A stretch of DNA of 64,000 nucleotides from DATAPD01 sp036265385. Lineage in GTDB: Bacteria > Acidobacteriota > Terriglobia > Terriglobales > Acidobacteriaceae. The notes below the pieces were generated by a model that ran no database searches, was not told the origin of the DNA, and saw only the letters and a program-made list of their open reading frames with translations. The position numbers and the translations under genes are program-made. This document shows positions 35,526 through 45,394 of this stretch, one piece after another (positions within the stretch are counted from its first letter, which is position 1; every line of letters starts with the position of its first letter). The DNA lies in NCBI GenBank assembly GCA_036265385.1, contig DATAPD010000032.1, forward strand, positions 1 through 64,000. The letters are read 5' to 3'.

Positions 35526-36933
35526 GTCCGCGACAGTTCTGTCGCTTCTGACTGCCTGCCTCTTCTTGCCACACATCGTTGATTCTGCCGATGAAAAGCG
35601 CATCTCGATTTATTCGACACTTGCCAATTACACTTTGCCGGTTGTAGACCGCGATGGACGGGAGTACGTCGGATTGCTTGAAATTCTTGAGCCTCTCGGA
35701 AGCGTAAGTTCGCGTATCGATAGCCAACGCTGGAAACTGCGCTACAAGAAAATCGAAGCTGAGTTCACCGTTCAGAAGACGCGCGCGCGAATTGCCGGAC
35801 GCGAAACCGACATGACGGCCCCTTTCATCCTGGAAAATGGGCGAGGCCTTGTCCCCCTTTCCTCTCTGCCAACGATTCTCCCGAAATTTCTCGGTGGCCC
35901 TGTCACATTGCGTGAGAGCGGCCGCCGTTTGTTCATCGGGGGTGTGTCCACTCAGGTCACAGTGAACCTTGTGAAAACCACGCCGGCCCGTGTCCTGTTC
36001 AATTTCAGTGCTCCTGTGAACCCGACCATCTCGACCGAACCCGGACACCTGCGTATGGCTTTCACTCGCGACCCAGTTGTCGCGAGCAACACGCAGTGGA
36101 AGTTCGATGACCAGAGCATCCCTTCTGCAACCTTTACGGAGAACAACGGCGCTGCCGAGATCACAGTAAACAGCGCTGCTTCACTGATGGCGAGCTTCAC
36201 GGCTGGAGGCAGGACAATAACAGTGACCAACCCGCCGCCTCTGAGCGCACCGACCCCACCCAACACCGCAGCTCGAGCCGGCACTACAGCTCCCCCACCC
36301 GGATCTTCCGCTGCCGCTCCTCCACTCGTAGGAGGCAGTCCTCCATCATTTGCAATTGTTATCGACGCGAGTCACGGCGGTGCGGAAAGAGGAGCAGCTC
36401 TCACGAACGACTTAGCTGAAAAAGACGTGACGCTCGCATTTGCGCGGGTGCTTCGCAAGGAACTCGAAGCCCGGGGCATTGCGGTCGTGATGTTGCGAGA
36501 TTCAGATTCGTTGCTGACGGTTGATCAGCGCGCCGCAATGGCGAATGCCAGGCGCTCTGCTCTCTATGTGAACATCCATGCGGCAAGCCAAGGCACCGGA
36601 GTTCGCCTCTATTCAGCTAGTATTCCGGGCGGTTCAGGGAATCGCGGCGCATGGATCGACTGGGATACTGCACAAACTAGCGCCCTTCCCACCAGCCGGG
36701 ACTTGGTAATGGGAGCGGCTTCAGAACTGCAAAAGCGGCGAATAGCGGTACGAATCCTCCCAGCTCCGCTTCGCCCGTTAAACAACATCGTGTCGCCTGC
36801 GATCGCAATTGAGCTTGCTCCGCCTTCTGCCAACGTTGCCGATGTAAATTCCGAGCCTTACCAACAGCCGATTGCCGCAGCAATTGCCGAATTCGTTGCA
36901 ACACAGAAAGCGCGACTGGAGGCGGCACGGTGA
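35512..36933 (+). CDS. N-acetylmuramoyl-L-alanine amidase (Amidase_3)
   Basis: This 473-residue exported enzyme cleaves the bond between N-acetylmuramic acid and L-alanine in peptidoglycan. It has a signal peptide (to about IVDSA), an N-terminal region with copper-amine-oxidase-like and AMIN-like beta domains (about 35-230), a Pro/Ala linker, and a C-terminal Amidase_3 domain (about 280-470). Zinc ligands are visible: His in VIDASHGGAERG, Glu in LAEKDVTLAF and His in LYVNIHAAS; the catalytic Glu is in IAIELAPP. The start overlaps the DUF1015 stop. The following GerMN gene overlaps by four bases. Confidence 0.92.
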   Translation: MRWSRSATVLSLLTACLFLPHIVDSADEKRISIYSTLANYTLPVVDRDGREYVGLLEILEPLGSVSSRIDSQRWKLRYKKIEAEFTVQKTRARIAGRETDMTAPFILENGRGLVPLSSLPTILPKFLGGPVTLRESGRRLFIGGVSTQVTVNLVKTTPARVLFNFSAPVNPTISTEPGHLRMAFTRDPVVASNTQWKFDDQSIPSATFTENNGAAEITVNSAASLMASFTAGGRTITVTNPPPLSAPTPPNTAARAGTTAPPPGSSAAAPPLVGGSPPSFAIVIDASHGGAERGAALTNDLAEKDVTLAFARVLRKELEARGIAVVMLRDSDSLLTVDQRAAMANARRSALYVNIHAASQGTGVRLYSASIPGGSGNRGAWIDWDTAQTSALPTSRDLVMGAASELQKRRIAVRILPAPLRPLNNIVSPAIAIELAPPSANVADVNSEPYQQPIAAAIAEFVATQKARLEAAR

Positions 36934-37529
36934 TCTCTCGCCAATTAGTAATCGGATTGATCGTAATGGTCGCAGTCGTGGTGATCATGGGCCTCTACGT
37001 TGGACACATGCGTCATCGCGTCACCGATCTGCAACCAACGCAAACCGATTCTCGGCCGCTCACGCCTCCTGTGTCCGGACCTACAGAAAGCGTGACGCTC
37101 TATGTGGCCTATGACGATCCCGGAACGATCCGGGCCACAACGACGAAAGTTCCTTTGTCATCTGCACGACAGCAGCGCGCAGAGCAGCTGCTTCGAGCAT
37201 TGATGGCAATTTACCTCGACCAGGCCTCTCAGCATCCACTGGCAGCCGGGTCTGAAGTCAAGAGTGTCTACCTCGTCGATCCTGGAGTAGCGGTCATCGA
37301 TGTAAACGCTGCCTTTGCCGATGGACATCGTTCGGGAATCCTCGTCGAAGAGCTTACAGTTGCATCGATGATTCAGACTCTCTCAGCAAACATCCAGGGA
37401 ATCAGCCGCGTGAAGATTCTGATTGATGGCAAAACACGCGACACTTTGGCCGGCCACATCGATCTTTCAAGCCCCTACGAAACCTCTTCCGTAAATCAAC
37501 TCGTTCAGCAATTGCAGAGCGGCTTCTAG
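36930..37529 (+). CDS. GerMN-domain lipoprotein-like envelope protein
   Basis: This 199-residue protein has one N-terminal membrane helix (about 4-24, QLVIGLIVMVAVVVIMGLYVG) and a periplasmic GerMN domain (about 50-190, ESVTLYVAYDDPG, VKSVYLVDPGVAVIDVNAAFA, VKILIDGKTRDTLAGHIDLS). GerMN domains occur in spore germination and in cell-wall proteins of non-sporulating bacteria. The start is GTG in the four-base overlap GTGA with the amidase stop, so translation is coupled. A cell-wall role with the amidase is likely. Confidence 0.9.
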   Translation: MISRQLVIGLIVMVAVVVIMGLYVGHMRHRVTDLQPTQTDSRPLTPPVSGPTESVTLYVAYDDPGTIRATTTKVPLSSARQQRAEQLLRALMAIYLDQASQHPLAAGSEVKSVYLVDPGVAVIDVNAAFADGHRSGILVEELTVASMIQTLSANIQGISRVKILIDGKTRDTLAGHIDLSSPYETSSVNQLVQQLQSGF

Positions 37530-37573
37530 ACACTTAAGTAAAGCTCTCACTCAATACCGTACAATCGCTCATC

Positions 37574-38311
37574 ATGTTTTTTCGCAACGATAACCGTGCT
37601 CCAGACCAGCTTCGTCCTGTGAACATCATCCCTGACTTCATTTCTACCGCAGAAGGTTCCGCTCTGATCGAGGTAGGAAACACAAGAGTGATTTGCACTG
37701 CGTCGATCGAAGAAACTGTCCCCTCGTTTCGGCGAAATTCAGGTAAAGGCTGGGTCACCGGTGAATATGGCATGCTCCCGCGTGCCACGCTCACACGCAC
37801 GCCTCGCGAGTCGAGCAAAGGTCGTCCGAGCGGACGATCTCAAGAGATTCAAAGACTCATTGGTCGGTCCTTGCGCGCCGTTACGGATATGGATCGACTC
37901 GGCGAGCGTACCATCTTCATCGACTGCGACGTTATCCAGGCTGACGGCGGCACACGGACTGCATCCATTACGGGTGCTTTTGTCGCGCTCGGTTTAGCGC
38001 TCGAGCGGATGGTGGACGCTGGAACGCTAACTACGCTGCCGTTGCGAGAGCTCGTCGCAGCCATCAGCGTAGGCGTCGTCGACGGCGAACCACTGCTCGA
38101 TCTGAACTATGAGGAAGACTCTCGTGCCGACGTAGATATGAATATCGTGATGACGGCAAGCGGCAAGTTCGTTGAATTGCAAGCTACAGCCGAGCACCAG
38201 GTTTTTGATGACGAACGTCTCGCCAAAATGATCGGCCTCGCGCGAAAGGGAGTTCAAACGTTGGTCGAAAAACAACAGGCAGTCTTGAACGCATCGAAAG
38301 CCCACCGCTAA
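37574..38311 (+). CDS. rph: Ribonuclease PH
   Basis: RNase PH trims the 3' ends of tRNA precursors by phosphorolysis. The 245 residues cover the full family length, with NRAPDQLRPVNI at the start, GWVTGEYGMLPRATLTR, the phosphate-site GRSQEIQRLIGRSLRAV, the metal/substrate loop DCDVIQADGGTRTASITGA and the C-terminal FVELQATAEHQVF. It is soluble and forms hexameric rings. It follows the GerMN gene by 44 bases on the same strand; the usual partner, a non-canonical NTP pyrophosphatase, is not adjacent. Confidence 0.97.
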   Translation: MFFRNDNRAPDQLRPVNIIPDFISTAEGSALIEVGNTRVICTASIEETVPSFRRNSGKGWVTGEYGMLPRATLTRTPRESSKGRPSGRSQEIQRLIGRSLRAVTDMDRLGERTIFIDCDVIQADGGTRTASITGAFVALGLALERMVDAGTLTTLPLRELVAAISVGVVDGEPLLDLNYEEDSRADVDMNIVMTASGKFVELQATAEHQVFDDERLAKMIGLARKGVQTLVEKQQAVLNASKAHR

Positions 38312-38405
38312 GACACGCTTACTCTGTGCTTCTCGTCACAATTTCAACCATCAGCATTGGTTTACAATGATGGGCCGTCTAATACCGCAATTATCGGAGG
38401 ATTCC

Positions 38406-39392
38406 ATGAAACTTACCCCCGGAAAGTTAGCGGGTCTGAAGGCCGTATCCAATGATCGCGGCGTGATTGCCGCGGCGGCCATGGACCAGCGGGGATCTCT
38501 GCAGAAATCACTCGCCAAGGAAAAAGGTGGCGAAGTGAAAGACGCCATGATGGAGGAGTTCAAATCACTCGTGACTGAAGTTCTCACTCCTCATGCCAGC
38601 GCCATCTTGCTTGACCCCGAGTGGGGACTGCCCGCCTCCAAACGGCGCGCTAAGAATGCCGGATTGCTCCTTGCGTACGAAAAAACGGGATACGACAAAA
38701 CTGGGCCCGGCCGCCTGCCGGATCTTCTCGACGTCTGGTCAGCCCAACGACTCAAAGAAGCTGGCGCGGATTGCGTAAAAATTCTTCTCTACTACACACC
38801 GGATGATCCCAAAAAGATCAACGATCACAAGCATGCCTGGGTTGAGCGGATCGGCGATGAGTGCCGCGCGAACGATATTCCCTTCTTTCTCGAGTTTGTG
38901 GGGTACGAAGAAGGTGCCGATGAAAAAGGACTCGACTATGCACAGAAGAAACCGCGCATCGTGGCAGAAAGCATGCGCGAATTCAGCGAAGATCGTTACG
39001 GTGTCGACGTCTTGAAAGTTGAAGTACCCGTGAACATGAAGTTCGTCGAAGGCACGAAATCATTTGCCGGACAGAAAGCCTATTCGAAAAAAGAGGCGAT
39101 CGATCTGTTCCATAAAGCCGCATCTGCTGCCACCAAGCCGTTCATCTATCTTTCTGCGGGTGTGAGCAATTCGGAGTTTTCAGAGACGCTGGAGTTGGCC
39201 GGTGAATCCGGCGTGAAGTTCAATGGCGTTCTTTGCGGACGAGCCACATGGAAAGAAGGCATCCCCGTTTATGCGAAGCAGGGTGCATCTGCCTTCCGCA
39301 AGTGGCTCGAAACCGAAGGCGTGAAGAACATCAATAACGTGAACGACAAACTCAAGGCGGCAACTTCCTGGCACTCGATTTACAACGTCTGA
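38406..39392 (+). CDS. Tagatose-1,6-bisphosphate aldolase (LacD-like)
   Basis: This 328-residue class I aldolase opens with LTPGKLAGLKAVSNDRGVIAAAAMDQRGSL, and the Schiff-base lysine lies in DVLKVEVPVN near residue 205. KTGPGRLPDLL and GVKFNGVLCGRATWK are family elements. It would cleave tagatose 1,6-bisphosphate, or fructose bisphosphate, to dihydroxyacetone phosphate and glyceraldehyde 3-phosphate. The start ATG has GGAGG five bases upstream, which decides against the longer frame from 38367. A terminator follows. Confidence 0.9.
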   Translation: MKLTPGKLAGLKAVSNDRGVIAAAAMDQRGSLQKSLAKEKGGEVKDAMMEEFKSLVTEVLTPHASAILLDPEWGLPASKRRAKNAGLLLAYEKTGYDKTGPGRLPDLLDVWSAQRLKEAGADCVKILLYYTPDDPKKINDHKHAWVERIGDECRANDIPFFLEFVGYEEGADEKGLDYAQKKPRIVAESMREFSEDRYGVDVLKVEVPVNMKFVEGTKSFAGQKAYSKKEAIDLFHKAASAATKPFIYLSAGVSNSEFSETLELAGESGVKFNGVLCGRATWKEGIPVYAKQGASAFRKWLETEGVKNINNVNDKLKAATSWHSIYNV

Positions 39393-39417
39393 AATCATGG
39401 GTGCCGAATCACCTTAG

Positions 39418-39442
39418 GGGTGGGCGTGAGCCCGCCCTTTTT
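39418..39442 (+). terminator. Intrinsic terminator after the aldolase gene
   Basis: GGGTGGGC pairs with GCCCGCCC (one G-U) around a GTGA tetraloop, followed by TTTTT. It sits 26 bases after the aldolase stop and just before the SDR gene. Confidence 0.88.
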
Positions 39443-39458
39443 GTTTGAGGAGAAGACT

Positions 39459-40253
39459 GTGCCCGATCGGAAGACAGCTCTCATTACTGGCGCGTCATCA
39501 GGCATTGGATATGAACTCGCGCGATTATTCGCTCGCGATCAGTATCAATTGGTACTAGTGGCTCGCAGCCGCGACAAGTTAGTCAAACTTGCCGCTGATT
39601 TGAAAAAAGAATGCGGTACCAATTCTCTGATCGTTGCTGTTGACCTCTCGGAAGCAGGAGGGGCAGATCTGGTTGTCGACCAGACAACAAAATCGGGAAT
39701 GACGATTGATGCCCTCGTCAACAATGCCGGGTTCGGTCAGTACGGAATGTTTGCCTTGTCTGATCCACGCGAGATGACGCAGCAAATCCAGCTGAACATC
39801 ACATCCCTCACACAACTCACTCGTTCTTATTTGCCAGGCATGATGGAGCGCAGTTACGGCCGTATTTTGAATGTTGCTTCTACCGCGGCCTATCAGCCTG
39901 GTCCCTTGATGGCCGTTTACTACGCCACGAAGGCTTACGTTCTGAGCTTCTCAGAAGCGATCGCCAATGAACTTCAGGGATCGGGTGTGACCGTCACCTG
40001 TTTATGTCCCGGACCGACTACGACGGAGTTTCACAAGCGCGCAGACATGGAAGACAGTCGTCTGTTGCGTTTTGGCCGAATGGATGCCGCCTCAGTAGCG
40101 GAGATCGGGTACCGCGGCATGAATGCTGGTCGACGAGTTGTCATTGCAGGTTTACAGAATCGTGTGATGGCGCAGGCTGTCCGCATAGCCCCTCGAAAGC
40201 TCGTAACATCGATCGTTCGCACGATCCAGGAGCGATCGAGAACGCGTATCTAA
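39459..40253 (+). CDS. Short-chain dehydrogenase/reductase
   Basis: This 264-residue SDR has the dinucleotide-binding motif TGASSGIGYELA, NNAGFG and the catalytic Tyr and Lys in YYATKAYVLSF, with Ser in NVASTAAYQ. It is NAD(P)-dependent, with an unknown substrate. The start is GTG 39459, because GAGGAG (39447-39452) lies six bases upstream; the open frame to 39420 runs back through the terminator. Confidence 0.9.
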   Translation: MPDRKTALITGASSGIGYELARLFARDQYQLVLVARSRDKLVKLAADLKKECGTNSLIVAVDLSEAGGADLVVDQTTKSGMTIDALVNNAGFGQYGMFALSDPREMTQQIQLNITSLTQLTRSYLPGMMERSYGRILNVASTAAYQPGPLMAVYYATKAYVLSFSEAIANELQGSGVTVTCLCPGPTTTEFHKRADMEDSRLLRFGRMDAASVAEIGYRGMNAGRRVVIAGLQNRVMAQAVRIAPRKLVTSIVRTIQERSRTRI

Positions 40254-40378
40254 TAGCCTCGTTTCATCGGTTCCAAATTGAAACTTACAATGTTCAGCGG
40301 ATCACGATTTCTCGTGCTTCTCCGCACAGCCTCCTTCTCCGTCCATGACTAGGTTGGAATTGTTTTCTTTTCACCTCG

Positions 40379-43300
40379 ATGAAAACTTCCTTCCTTATTG
40401 CCTGCCTTGGGCTTCTCTATTTCATTAGTCTGGCTTCATATGGACAGGAATCGTCCGCAACGGATCAAAGAGCGAGGAACGTCAGGACGGATTGGTTCTT
40501 GAGCGGCCGAGTTGCGCCCAGGGGACAATCCGGTGCGGATTTTCGAGAACGGGCACACCAATTCCGACTACAAGCCACTGATAGTCGTAGAGTCTTTTCA
40601 CAACAAACTTCCGTTGTTGCTGGCGGGGAAGGGTGGGTTCCGCTTGGGCCCGCACCACTGGCATCAGACGCGAGCGGCTTCGGACTCCACGATTACGGAT
40701 GGGTTTCCGGACGAGCGACTTCAGTAACTATCGATCGAAGCGACATCACTGGAAATACTGTCTATCTCGGCGCTGCCTACGGCGGTGTTTGGAAATCGAC
40801 CAACGCGTCGACTCCGTTAGCAGCGGATGTCATTTGGATACCGCTCTTCGATGATCAGCCAACGCTTGCCGTGGGAGCAATGGCTGTGCAGCCGGGCAGT
40901 TCGCGTGTCATACTTGTTGGGACAGGCGAGAGCAACAGTTCGACAGACTCCTACTACGGCTTGGGCATCTTCAGAAGCACAGATGCCGGCGCAAACTGGA
41001 GTCAAGTCCCTTCCAGCTCTGACGGTCACTCCTTCAAAGGTCTCGGCTTTAGTCAGATTGCGTTCAGCAGCGCAAATACTTCGTTAGTGGTTGCTGCAAC
41101 CGGCGCCGCCCCGCAAGGCAGCATGGATGGACTCGATTCGCGCACAAATCGCGGAATATACGTCTCCAGCAACAGCGGCCAAACCTGGCAGTGGTCATCC
41201 ATCAAAGATGGCAGCACAGCGATCACACCATCATCAGTAACGAGCGTTGCTTATGACGCCGCTGCACACAAGTTTTTTGCAGCAATCCGGCGTCATGGAA
41301 TCTATTCCTCCACGGACGGGTTCAACTGGTCGCGCTTGGCATCCCAACCAGGGGCAGCCAGCGGACCAGGCGCTTTGACATCCACAATATGTCCACCCGA
41401 TGCTGCAACCAACTCCTACGCATGTCCTATATATCGAGCCCAGATCGCCGTCGTGCCTGGGCGAGATGAGGTCTACGTATGGTTCGTCGATCTGCCGGCC
41501 AATCAGGGTCCGACCATAGACCGAGGCATCTGGCGTAGTGTGAATGGCGGTCCATGGATCCAGATCTCCGACGCGGGCTTCACTCTCTGCGGCGATTCGA
41601 GTGGCTGTGGCGCCGACAGCGGAGACTACGCTCTTACCCTTAACGCAGTTCCGAACGGGGCAATCGCCACCGACGTTTACGCCGGAGCAACAAATCTCTT
41701 CAAGTGTTCGCTGAACGACACCAGCACCACAAGCTGCAGTGGAGGCGCATGGCTCAATCTGTCACACGCATATGGCTGCAGTGAGATAGCAAAGATTCAT
41801 CCTCACCAACACGCTGCAGATTTCATCATTTCGTCGGGAAAGGCAATCGGCTACTTCGCGAACGATGGTGGCATTTACCGCACACCTGACGGATATCTTG
41901 GCCTAATTGCGGGAGTAAACGGTTCGTGCAGCGGCAGCAATCATTTCGATAGCTTAAATGAAACGATCGGATCTCTCACGCAATTTGTATCGCTTGCACA
42001 AGACCCTGTTGACGCAAACACGCTGCTCGGAGGAGCACAGGGCAACGGCTTTCCTGCAACAAACCAGGCCACATCCAGCTCTGAGTTCGTGAACGTTATG
42101 TCTGGGGACGGCGGCACCGTCGGAATGGTTCCGGGCTCAACGCGGTGGCTTGGATCTACTGGAGACTTGCCGCCTAGCGGTCTCAACATAAGCGCATGCG
42201 ACTCAGGTGTCGATTGCAGAATGGGAAATTTCACAACTTTGCTTTCCAGCGTCGACTTGGCTGGAGACGATGGTGCCTACTACGTTCCCTTCGCGTTCGA
42301 TCCTCGCGCAACAAGCCAGCTGCTGCTTGGCACTTGTCGAATCTGGCGTGCTGCGGTCGATGGAAGTTCCGTAAGCCAGCTCAGCAATAATTTCGACAAC
42401 GGCTCTGGCAACTGCTCTGGGAGCGAAGCCAATCTGGTTCGTGCAATCGCCGCGGGAGGGCTGGCAGGCGATCACGGCTTTTCAAACGTTATCTACGCCA
42501 CGACTTACGGATCTGGACCACTCGCCGCATCCAGTCCCGCTGGCGGAAGAATTTTCGTTTCCACAAACGCAGATACCGCAACGTCGACGTTCAGAGACAT
42601 GACAGGTTCACTGAACCCGGAACAGTATCCGATCTCAAGCGTTGCTATCGATTCCTCGGATGCCACCGGACGTACCGCATTCATCTCAGTCATGGGCTTC
42701 GGAGTTCCTCATGTCTTCAAGACAACCGACGCTGGGACGACTTGGCAAGTGTTCGGGAATCTTGCGAAAGGACTGCCCGACACTCCCGCAAACTCCGTAC
42801 TGGTGGATTCTGAAGCGGCCCAGGTTTATCTCGGCACAGATGGTGGAGTGTTTGTGAGTTCCACGACGACGCCGTCATGGGGAGAAGTCGGGCCCGCTTC
42901 AGGCTCGGGCCATCTTCCAAATGTTCCAGTGACGACGCTCCTGCTGTTTCGCCCCGATGCCAAAAACAAGAGGCTGCGCGCCGCCACGTATGGAAGAGGT
43001 GTCTGGGAATACGTGTTGGCTGCTGCGCAAGATTTCAGGGTTGCCTTCAACCCCAACATTCTCACCGTATTCGCCGGTCAAGAAGCAAGATTTTCTGGAA
43101 CACTATCCGCAAATTACGGATACGGCAGTTCAGTGAATCTTGCTTGTATAGCAGCTGAACATCTATCGACGTGCAAGCCCACTCCCTCCCAAATAGTTCC
43201 AATCTCGGAAGGAATACCGGTAAATGTAATCGCCTCAGCCGCGCCCGGCAGCTATCCATTCACTCTTCGAGCGAGTGGGGCAGATACTGACTCCACGACT

Positions 43301-43537
43301 CACGATTCAGCGCTCACGCTGAAGGTAGTCGACTTCGGATTGAGCAACGCCTCTCCCGCGACGATCACAGTTACGAAAGCAGGCACGTCCACTCCGGCAA
43401 CGTTTAGCGTGAGTGCCTCAGGTCCCTTTGACAGAACTGTCACCCTGAACTGTGCGAGTGGTCTTCCATCCGGCGCCGCTTGCTTGTTTTCGCCTCGAGC
43501 GACAGTCACGCCAAGCGACAGTCATCCGAAGCCGTAA
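40379..43537 (+). CDS. Large secreted BNR/sortilin-like repeat protein, 5' part of a frameshifted gene
   Basis: This 1052-residue open part has a signal peptide (to about ASYGQ) and then a long beta-propeller region of BNR/sortilin-like repeats (GGVWKSTNAS, GIFRSTDAGANW, GIYVSSNSGQTW, HVFKTTDAGTTW) up to about residue 880. Ig-like or fibronectin-type repeats follow (DFRVAFNPNILTVFAGQEARF). The frame ends at 43537 in the middle of the second Ig-like repeat (ATVTPSDS), whose continuation (SSEAVTLTITTTS) is found one frame over, in 43480-44460. The intact protein would be about 1,360 residues. The break lies in the second copy of an 11-bp direct repeat. Mutation or an assembly error are both possible. 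Confidence 0.85.
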   Translation: MKTSFLIACLGLLYFISLASYGQESSATDQRARNVRTDWFLSGRVAPRGQSGADFRERAHQFRLQATDSRRVFSQQTSVVAGGEGWVPLGPAPLASDASGFGLHDYGWVSGRATSVTIDRSDITGNTVYLGAAYGGVWKSTNASTPLAADVIWIPLFDDQPTLAVGAMAVQPGSSRVILVGTGESNSSTDSYYGLGIFRSTDAGANWSQVPSSSDGHSFKGLGFSQIAFSSANTSLVVAATGAAPQGSMDGLDSRTNRGIYVSSNSGQTWQWSSIKDGSTAITPSSVTSVAYDAAAHKFFAAIRRHGIYSSTDGFNWSRLASQPGAASGPGALTSTICPPDAATNSYACPIYRAQIAVVPGRDEVYVWFVDLPANQGPTIDRGIWRSVNGGPWIQISDAGFTLCGDSSGCGADSGDYALTLNAVPNGAIATDVYAGATNLFKCSLNDTSTTSCSGGAWLNLSHAYGCSEIAKIHPHQHAADFIISSGKAIGYFANDGGIYRTPDGYLGLIAGVNGSCSGSNHFDSLNETIGSLTQFVSLAQDPVDANTLLGGAQGNGFPATNQATSSSEFVNVMSGDGGTVGMVPGSTRWLGSTGDLPPSGLNISACDSGVDCRMGNFTTLLSSVDLAGDDGAYYVPFAFDPRATSQLLLGTCRIWRAAVDGSSVSQLSNNFDNGSGNCSGSEANLVRAIAAGGLAGDHGFSNVIYATTYGSGPLAASSPAGGRIFVSTNADTATSTFRDMTGSLNPEQYPISSVAIDSSDATGRTAFISVMGFGVPHVFKTTDAGTTWQVFGNLAKGLPDTPANSVLVDSEAAQVYLGTDGGVFVSSTTTPSWGEVGPASGSGHLPNVPVTTLLLFRPDAKNKRLRAATYGRGVWEYVLAAAQDFRVAFNPNILTVFAGQEARFSGTLSANYGYGSSVNLACIAAEHLSTCKPTPSQIVPISEGIPVNVIASAAPGSYPFTLRASGADTDSTTHDSALTLKVVDFGLSNASPATITVTKAGTSTPATFSVSASGPFDRTVTLNCASGLPSGAACLFSPRATVTPSDSHPKP

Positions 43538-44460
43538 CTCTAACAATCACGACCACGTCGGAAACTCCCGCCGGATCCTTCCCGATCACGATTGAAGCGG
43601 ATACGCCCGAAGCGCCCGCCTCCAAGAAGACCTCACTGGCACTGACCGTCTCGTCTGCCCCAGATTTTCATCTCGCTGTAAATTCTTCGACATTGTCAGT
43701 TCCCGCCGGAGACACCACAGATTTCGTCGGAACACTGACCAGCGTTGAAGGGTATTCGAAGTCAGTAACCATTTCCTGCGGCACTGGGGCCCCCTCCACC
43801 TGTACAGGTGGTTCGGTCATTCCTACTTCCGCTGGAACCGAATTCCGTGTGAAAGTTGGCAGTTCATCCGCGCAGACTTTTCACTTTGATCTGATTGCCC
43901 GAGGCACAGATGCCGCAAGCACCCAACACGCACTGCCTGTAACCCTCAACAGTGTGTCGAACTTCTCAATGAGTAGTGATGCCGATAGTCAAACAATTCC
44001 TGCAGGTGGAACCGCCTCTTTTTTTCTTTCACTCGTACCCGGCGGTGGTTCTTTCAACAACAGTGTCTCCTTTTCCTGTTCTTCGCTTCCTTCGCTCTCG
44101 CGATGCATCTTCCAACCCGCCACTCTGCCTGCAAGCTCGCCTGCCACTACCGTCAGAGTGGACATCGCCACCACGGCAACAAGTTCTGCGAGCGCCCAGG
44201 CTCCAAAACTGATTTATGCCTTCCTCATTCCATTGCTGGGGCTAGGAATGTCTCGCGGATCTCGCTCACTTCGTAGAACTGCTCTCACTGCAATCGTCGC
44301 GTGTGCAATCACTATGTTCCCAAATTGCGGCGGCGGACTGAGTGAACCAGGACCTGGCGAAGGACACGTTGGAACGCCTCCCGGCAGCTACAGCGTTAAG
44401 GTGACGGCTACATCCGGATCTCTTTCGCAAAACACAACGGTGATCGTCAACGTTCAGTAG
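43480..44460 (+). CDS. 3' part of the frameshifted BNR/Ig-like protein
   Basis: The real homology begins near 43520, where the repeat left unfinished by the upstream frame goes on. This part holds two or three Ig-like repeats with a common pattern (DFHLAVNSSTLSVPAGDTTDF, NFSMSSDADSQTIPAGGTASF-like), then a hydrophobic helix (LIYAFLIPLLGLGM), a basic stretch and a second hydrophobic segment with a cysteine (MFPNCGGG). The C-terminus ends in GSLSQNTTVIVNVQ. The first codon at 43480 is TTG with no ribosome binding site, so it is not an independent start. Confidence 0.75.
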   Translation: MLVFASSDSHAKRQSSEAVTLTITTTSETPAGSFPITIEADTPEAPASKKTSLALTVSSAPDFHLAVNSSTLSVPAGDTTDFVGTLTSVEGYSKSVTISCGTGAPSTCTGGSVIPTSAGTEFRVKVGSSSAQTFHFDLIARGTDAASTQHALPVTLNSVSNFSMSSDADSQTIPAGGTASFFLSLVPGGGSFNNSVSFSCSSLPSLSRCIFQPATLPASSPATTVRVDIATTATSSASAQAPKLIYAFLIPLLGLGMSRGSRSLRRTALTAIVACAITMFPNCGGGLSEPGPGEGHVGTPPGSYSVKVTATSGSLSQNTTVIVNVQ

Positions 44461-44567
44461 GCCCACAGGCGAGACGGAGCATACCGGCCAACTGGTATCC
44501 GCCCGCACACGCGTAACGAATCGCTGCTACTCTTATTGGCATCCGTTCATCCAAGGAGCATTCTGTA

Positions 44568-45392
44568 ATGGGGACCAAACCTCAGAAGAGGAAAGTTGCA
44601 GTCCTGGGCGCCGGAAAGCTCGGCAGCATTCTTATTCAGGCATTGATCAAGGCTGATCTCCTGTCGCGCGACAACATCCGGGCCACCGTACGCCACGCTG
44701 ATCGCGCCGAAGCTCTCAAAAAGAAGCTGCATATTCCCGTTTCAACCAGCAATGTGGACGCGGTCAAAGGTGCAGACATTGTTTTTGTTTGCGTAAAACC
44801 TCAAGTGGTGAGCGAAGTAATGCGAAATATCCGTGGACAATTAAGCCCGCAACAGCTCGTTATCTCTGTCGCAGCTTCTGTCCCCACGAGCGACATTGAA
44901 AAGGCTATCGGCAAAAAAACGCCTGTCGTTCGCGCCATGCCCAACACGCCTTGCGCTCTCGGGGCCGGAATGACTGCCATATGTGCAGGCCAATTCGCGA
45001 GTGCTTCGGACATCGAGCTTGCTCGCTCCATGTTCGAGGTTGTAGGCCGAACTGTCGTGGTGGATGAGAAACACATGGATGCCGTCACCGGTCTCTCCGC
45101 TAGCGGTCCTGCCTACATCTACATCATCCTCGAGTCGCTTGCGGAGGCTGGCGTGAAGGTCGGCTTACCGCGCGATGTTGCCACGTTACTCGCAGCTCAA
45201 ACCGCTCTCGGCGCAGCACGGGTCGTGTTGGAAACCGGCGATCATCCAGCACTGCTAAAGGATGCGGTGACGACCCCAGCCGGCTGTACGATTGATGGGA
45301 TACTTGAACTTGAAGAAGGTAAGCTACGAGTAACGCTCATTAAAGCGGTCGTCAAGGCAGCTCAAAGAGCTAAGGAGCTAGCGTACAGCTGA
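44568..45392 (+). CDS. proC: Pyrroline-5-carboxylate reductase
   Basis: ProC catalyses the last step of proline synthesis, reducing 1-pyrroline-5-carboxylate with NAD(P)H. The 274 residues contain the Rossmann motif VAVLGAGKLGSIL, VCVKPQVVSEVM, the RAMPNTPCALGAGMTAI segment and the C-terminal signature DAVTGLSASGPAYIYIILE. The start ATG has AAGGAG in front. It is convergent with the NusG-like gene, whose end lies three bases away. Confidence 0.96.
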   Translation: MGTKPQKRKVAVLGAGKLGSILIQALIKADLLSRDNIRATVRHADRAEALKKKLHIPVSTSNVDAVKGADIVFVCVKPQVVSEVMRNIRGQLSPQQLVISVAASVPTSDIEKAIGKKTPVVRAMPNTPCALGAGMTAICAGQFASASDIELARSMFEVVGRTVVVDEKHMDAVTGLSASGPAYIYIILESLAEAGVKVGLPRDVATLLAAQTALGAARVVLETGDHPALLKDAVTTPAGCTIDGILELEEGKLRVTLIKAVVKAAQRAKELAYS

Positions 45393-45394
45393 TC

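Noticed and set aside
43498..43537. Programmed ribosomal frameshift in the BNR/Ig-like gene
   Set aside because: No slippery heptamer or downstream pseudoknot is visible. A simple one-base loss in a direct repeat explains it better.
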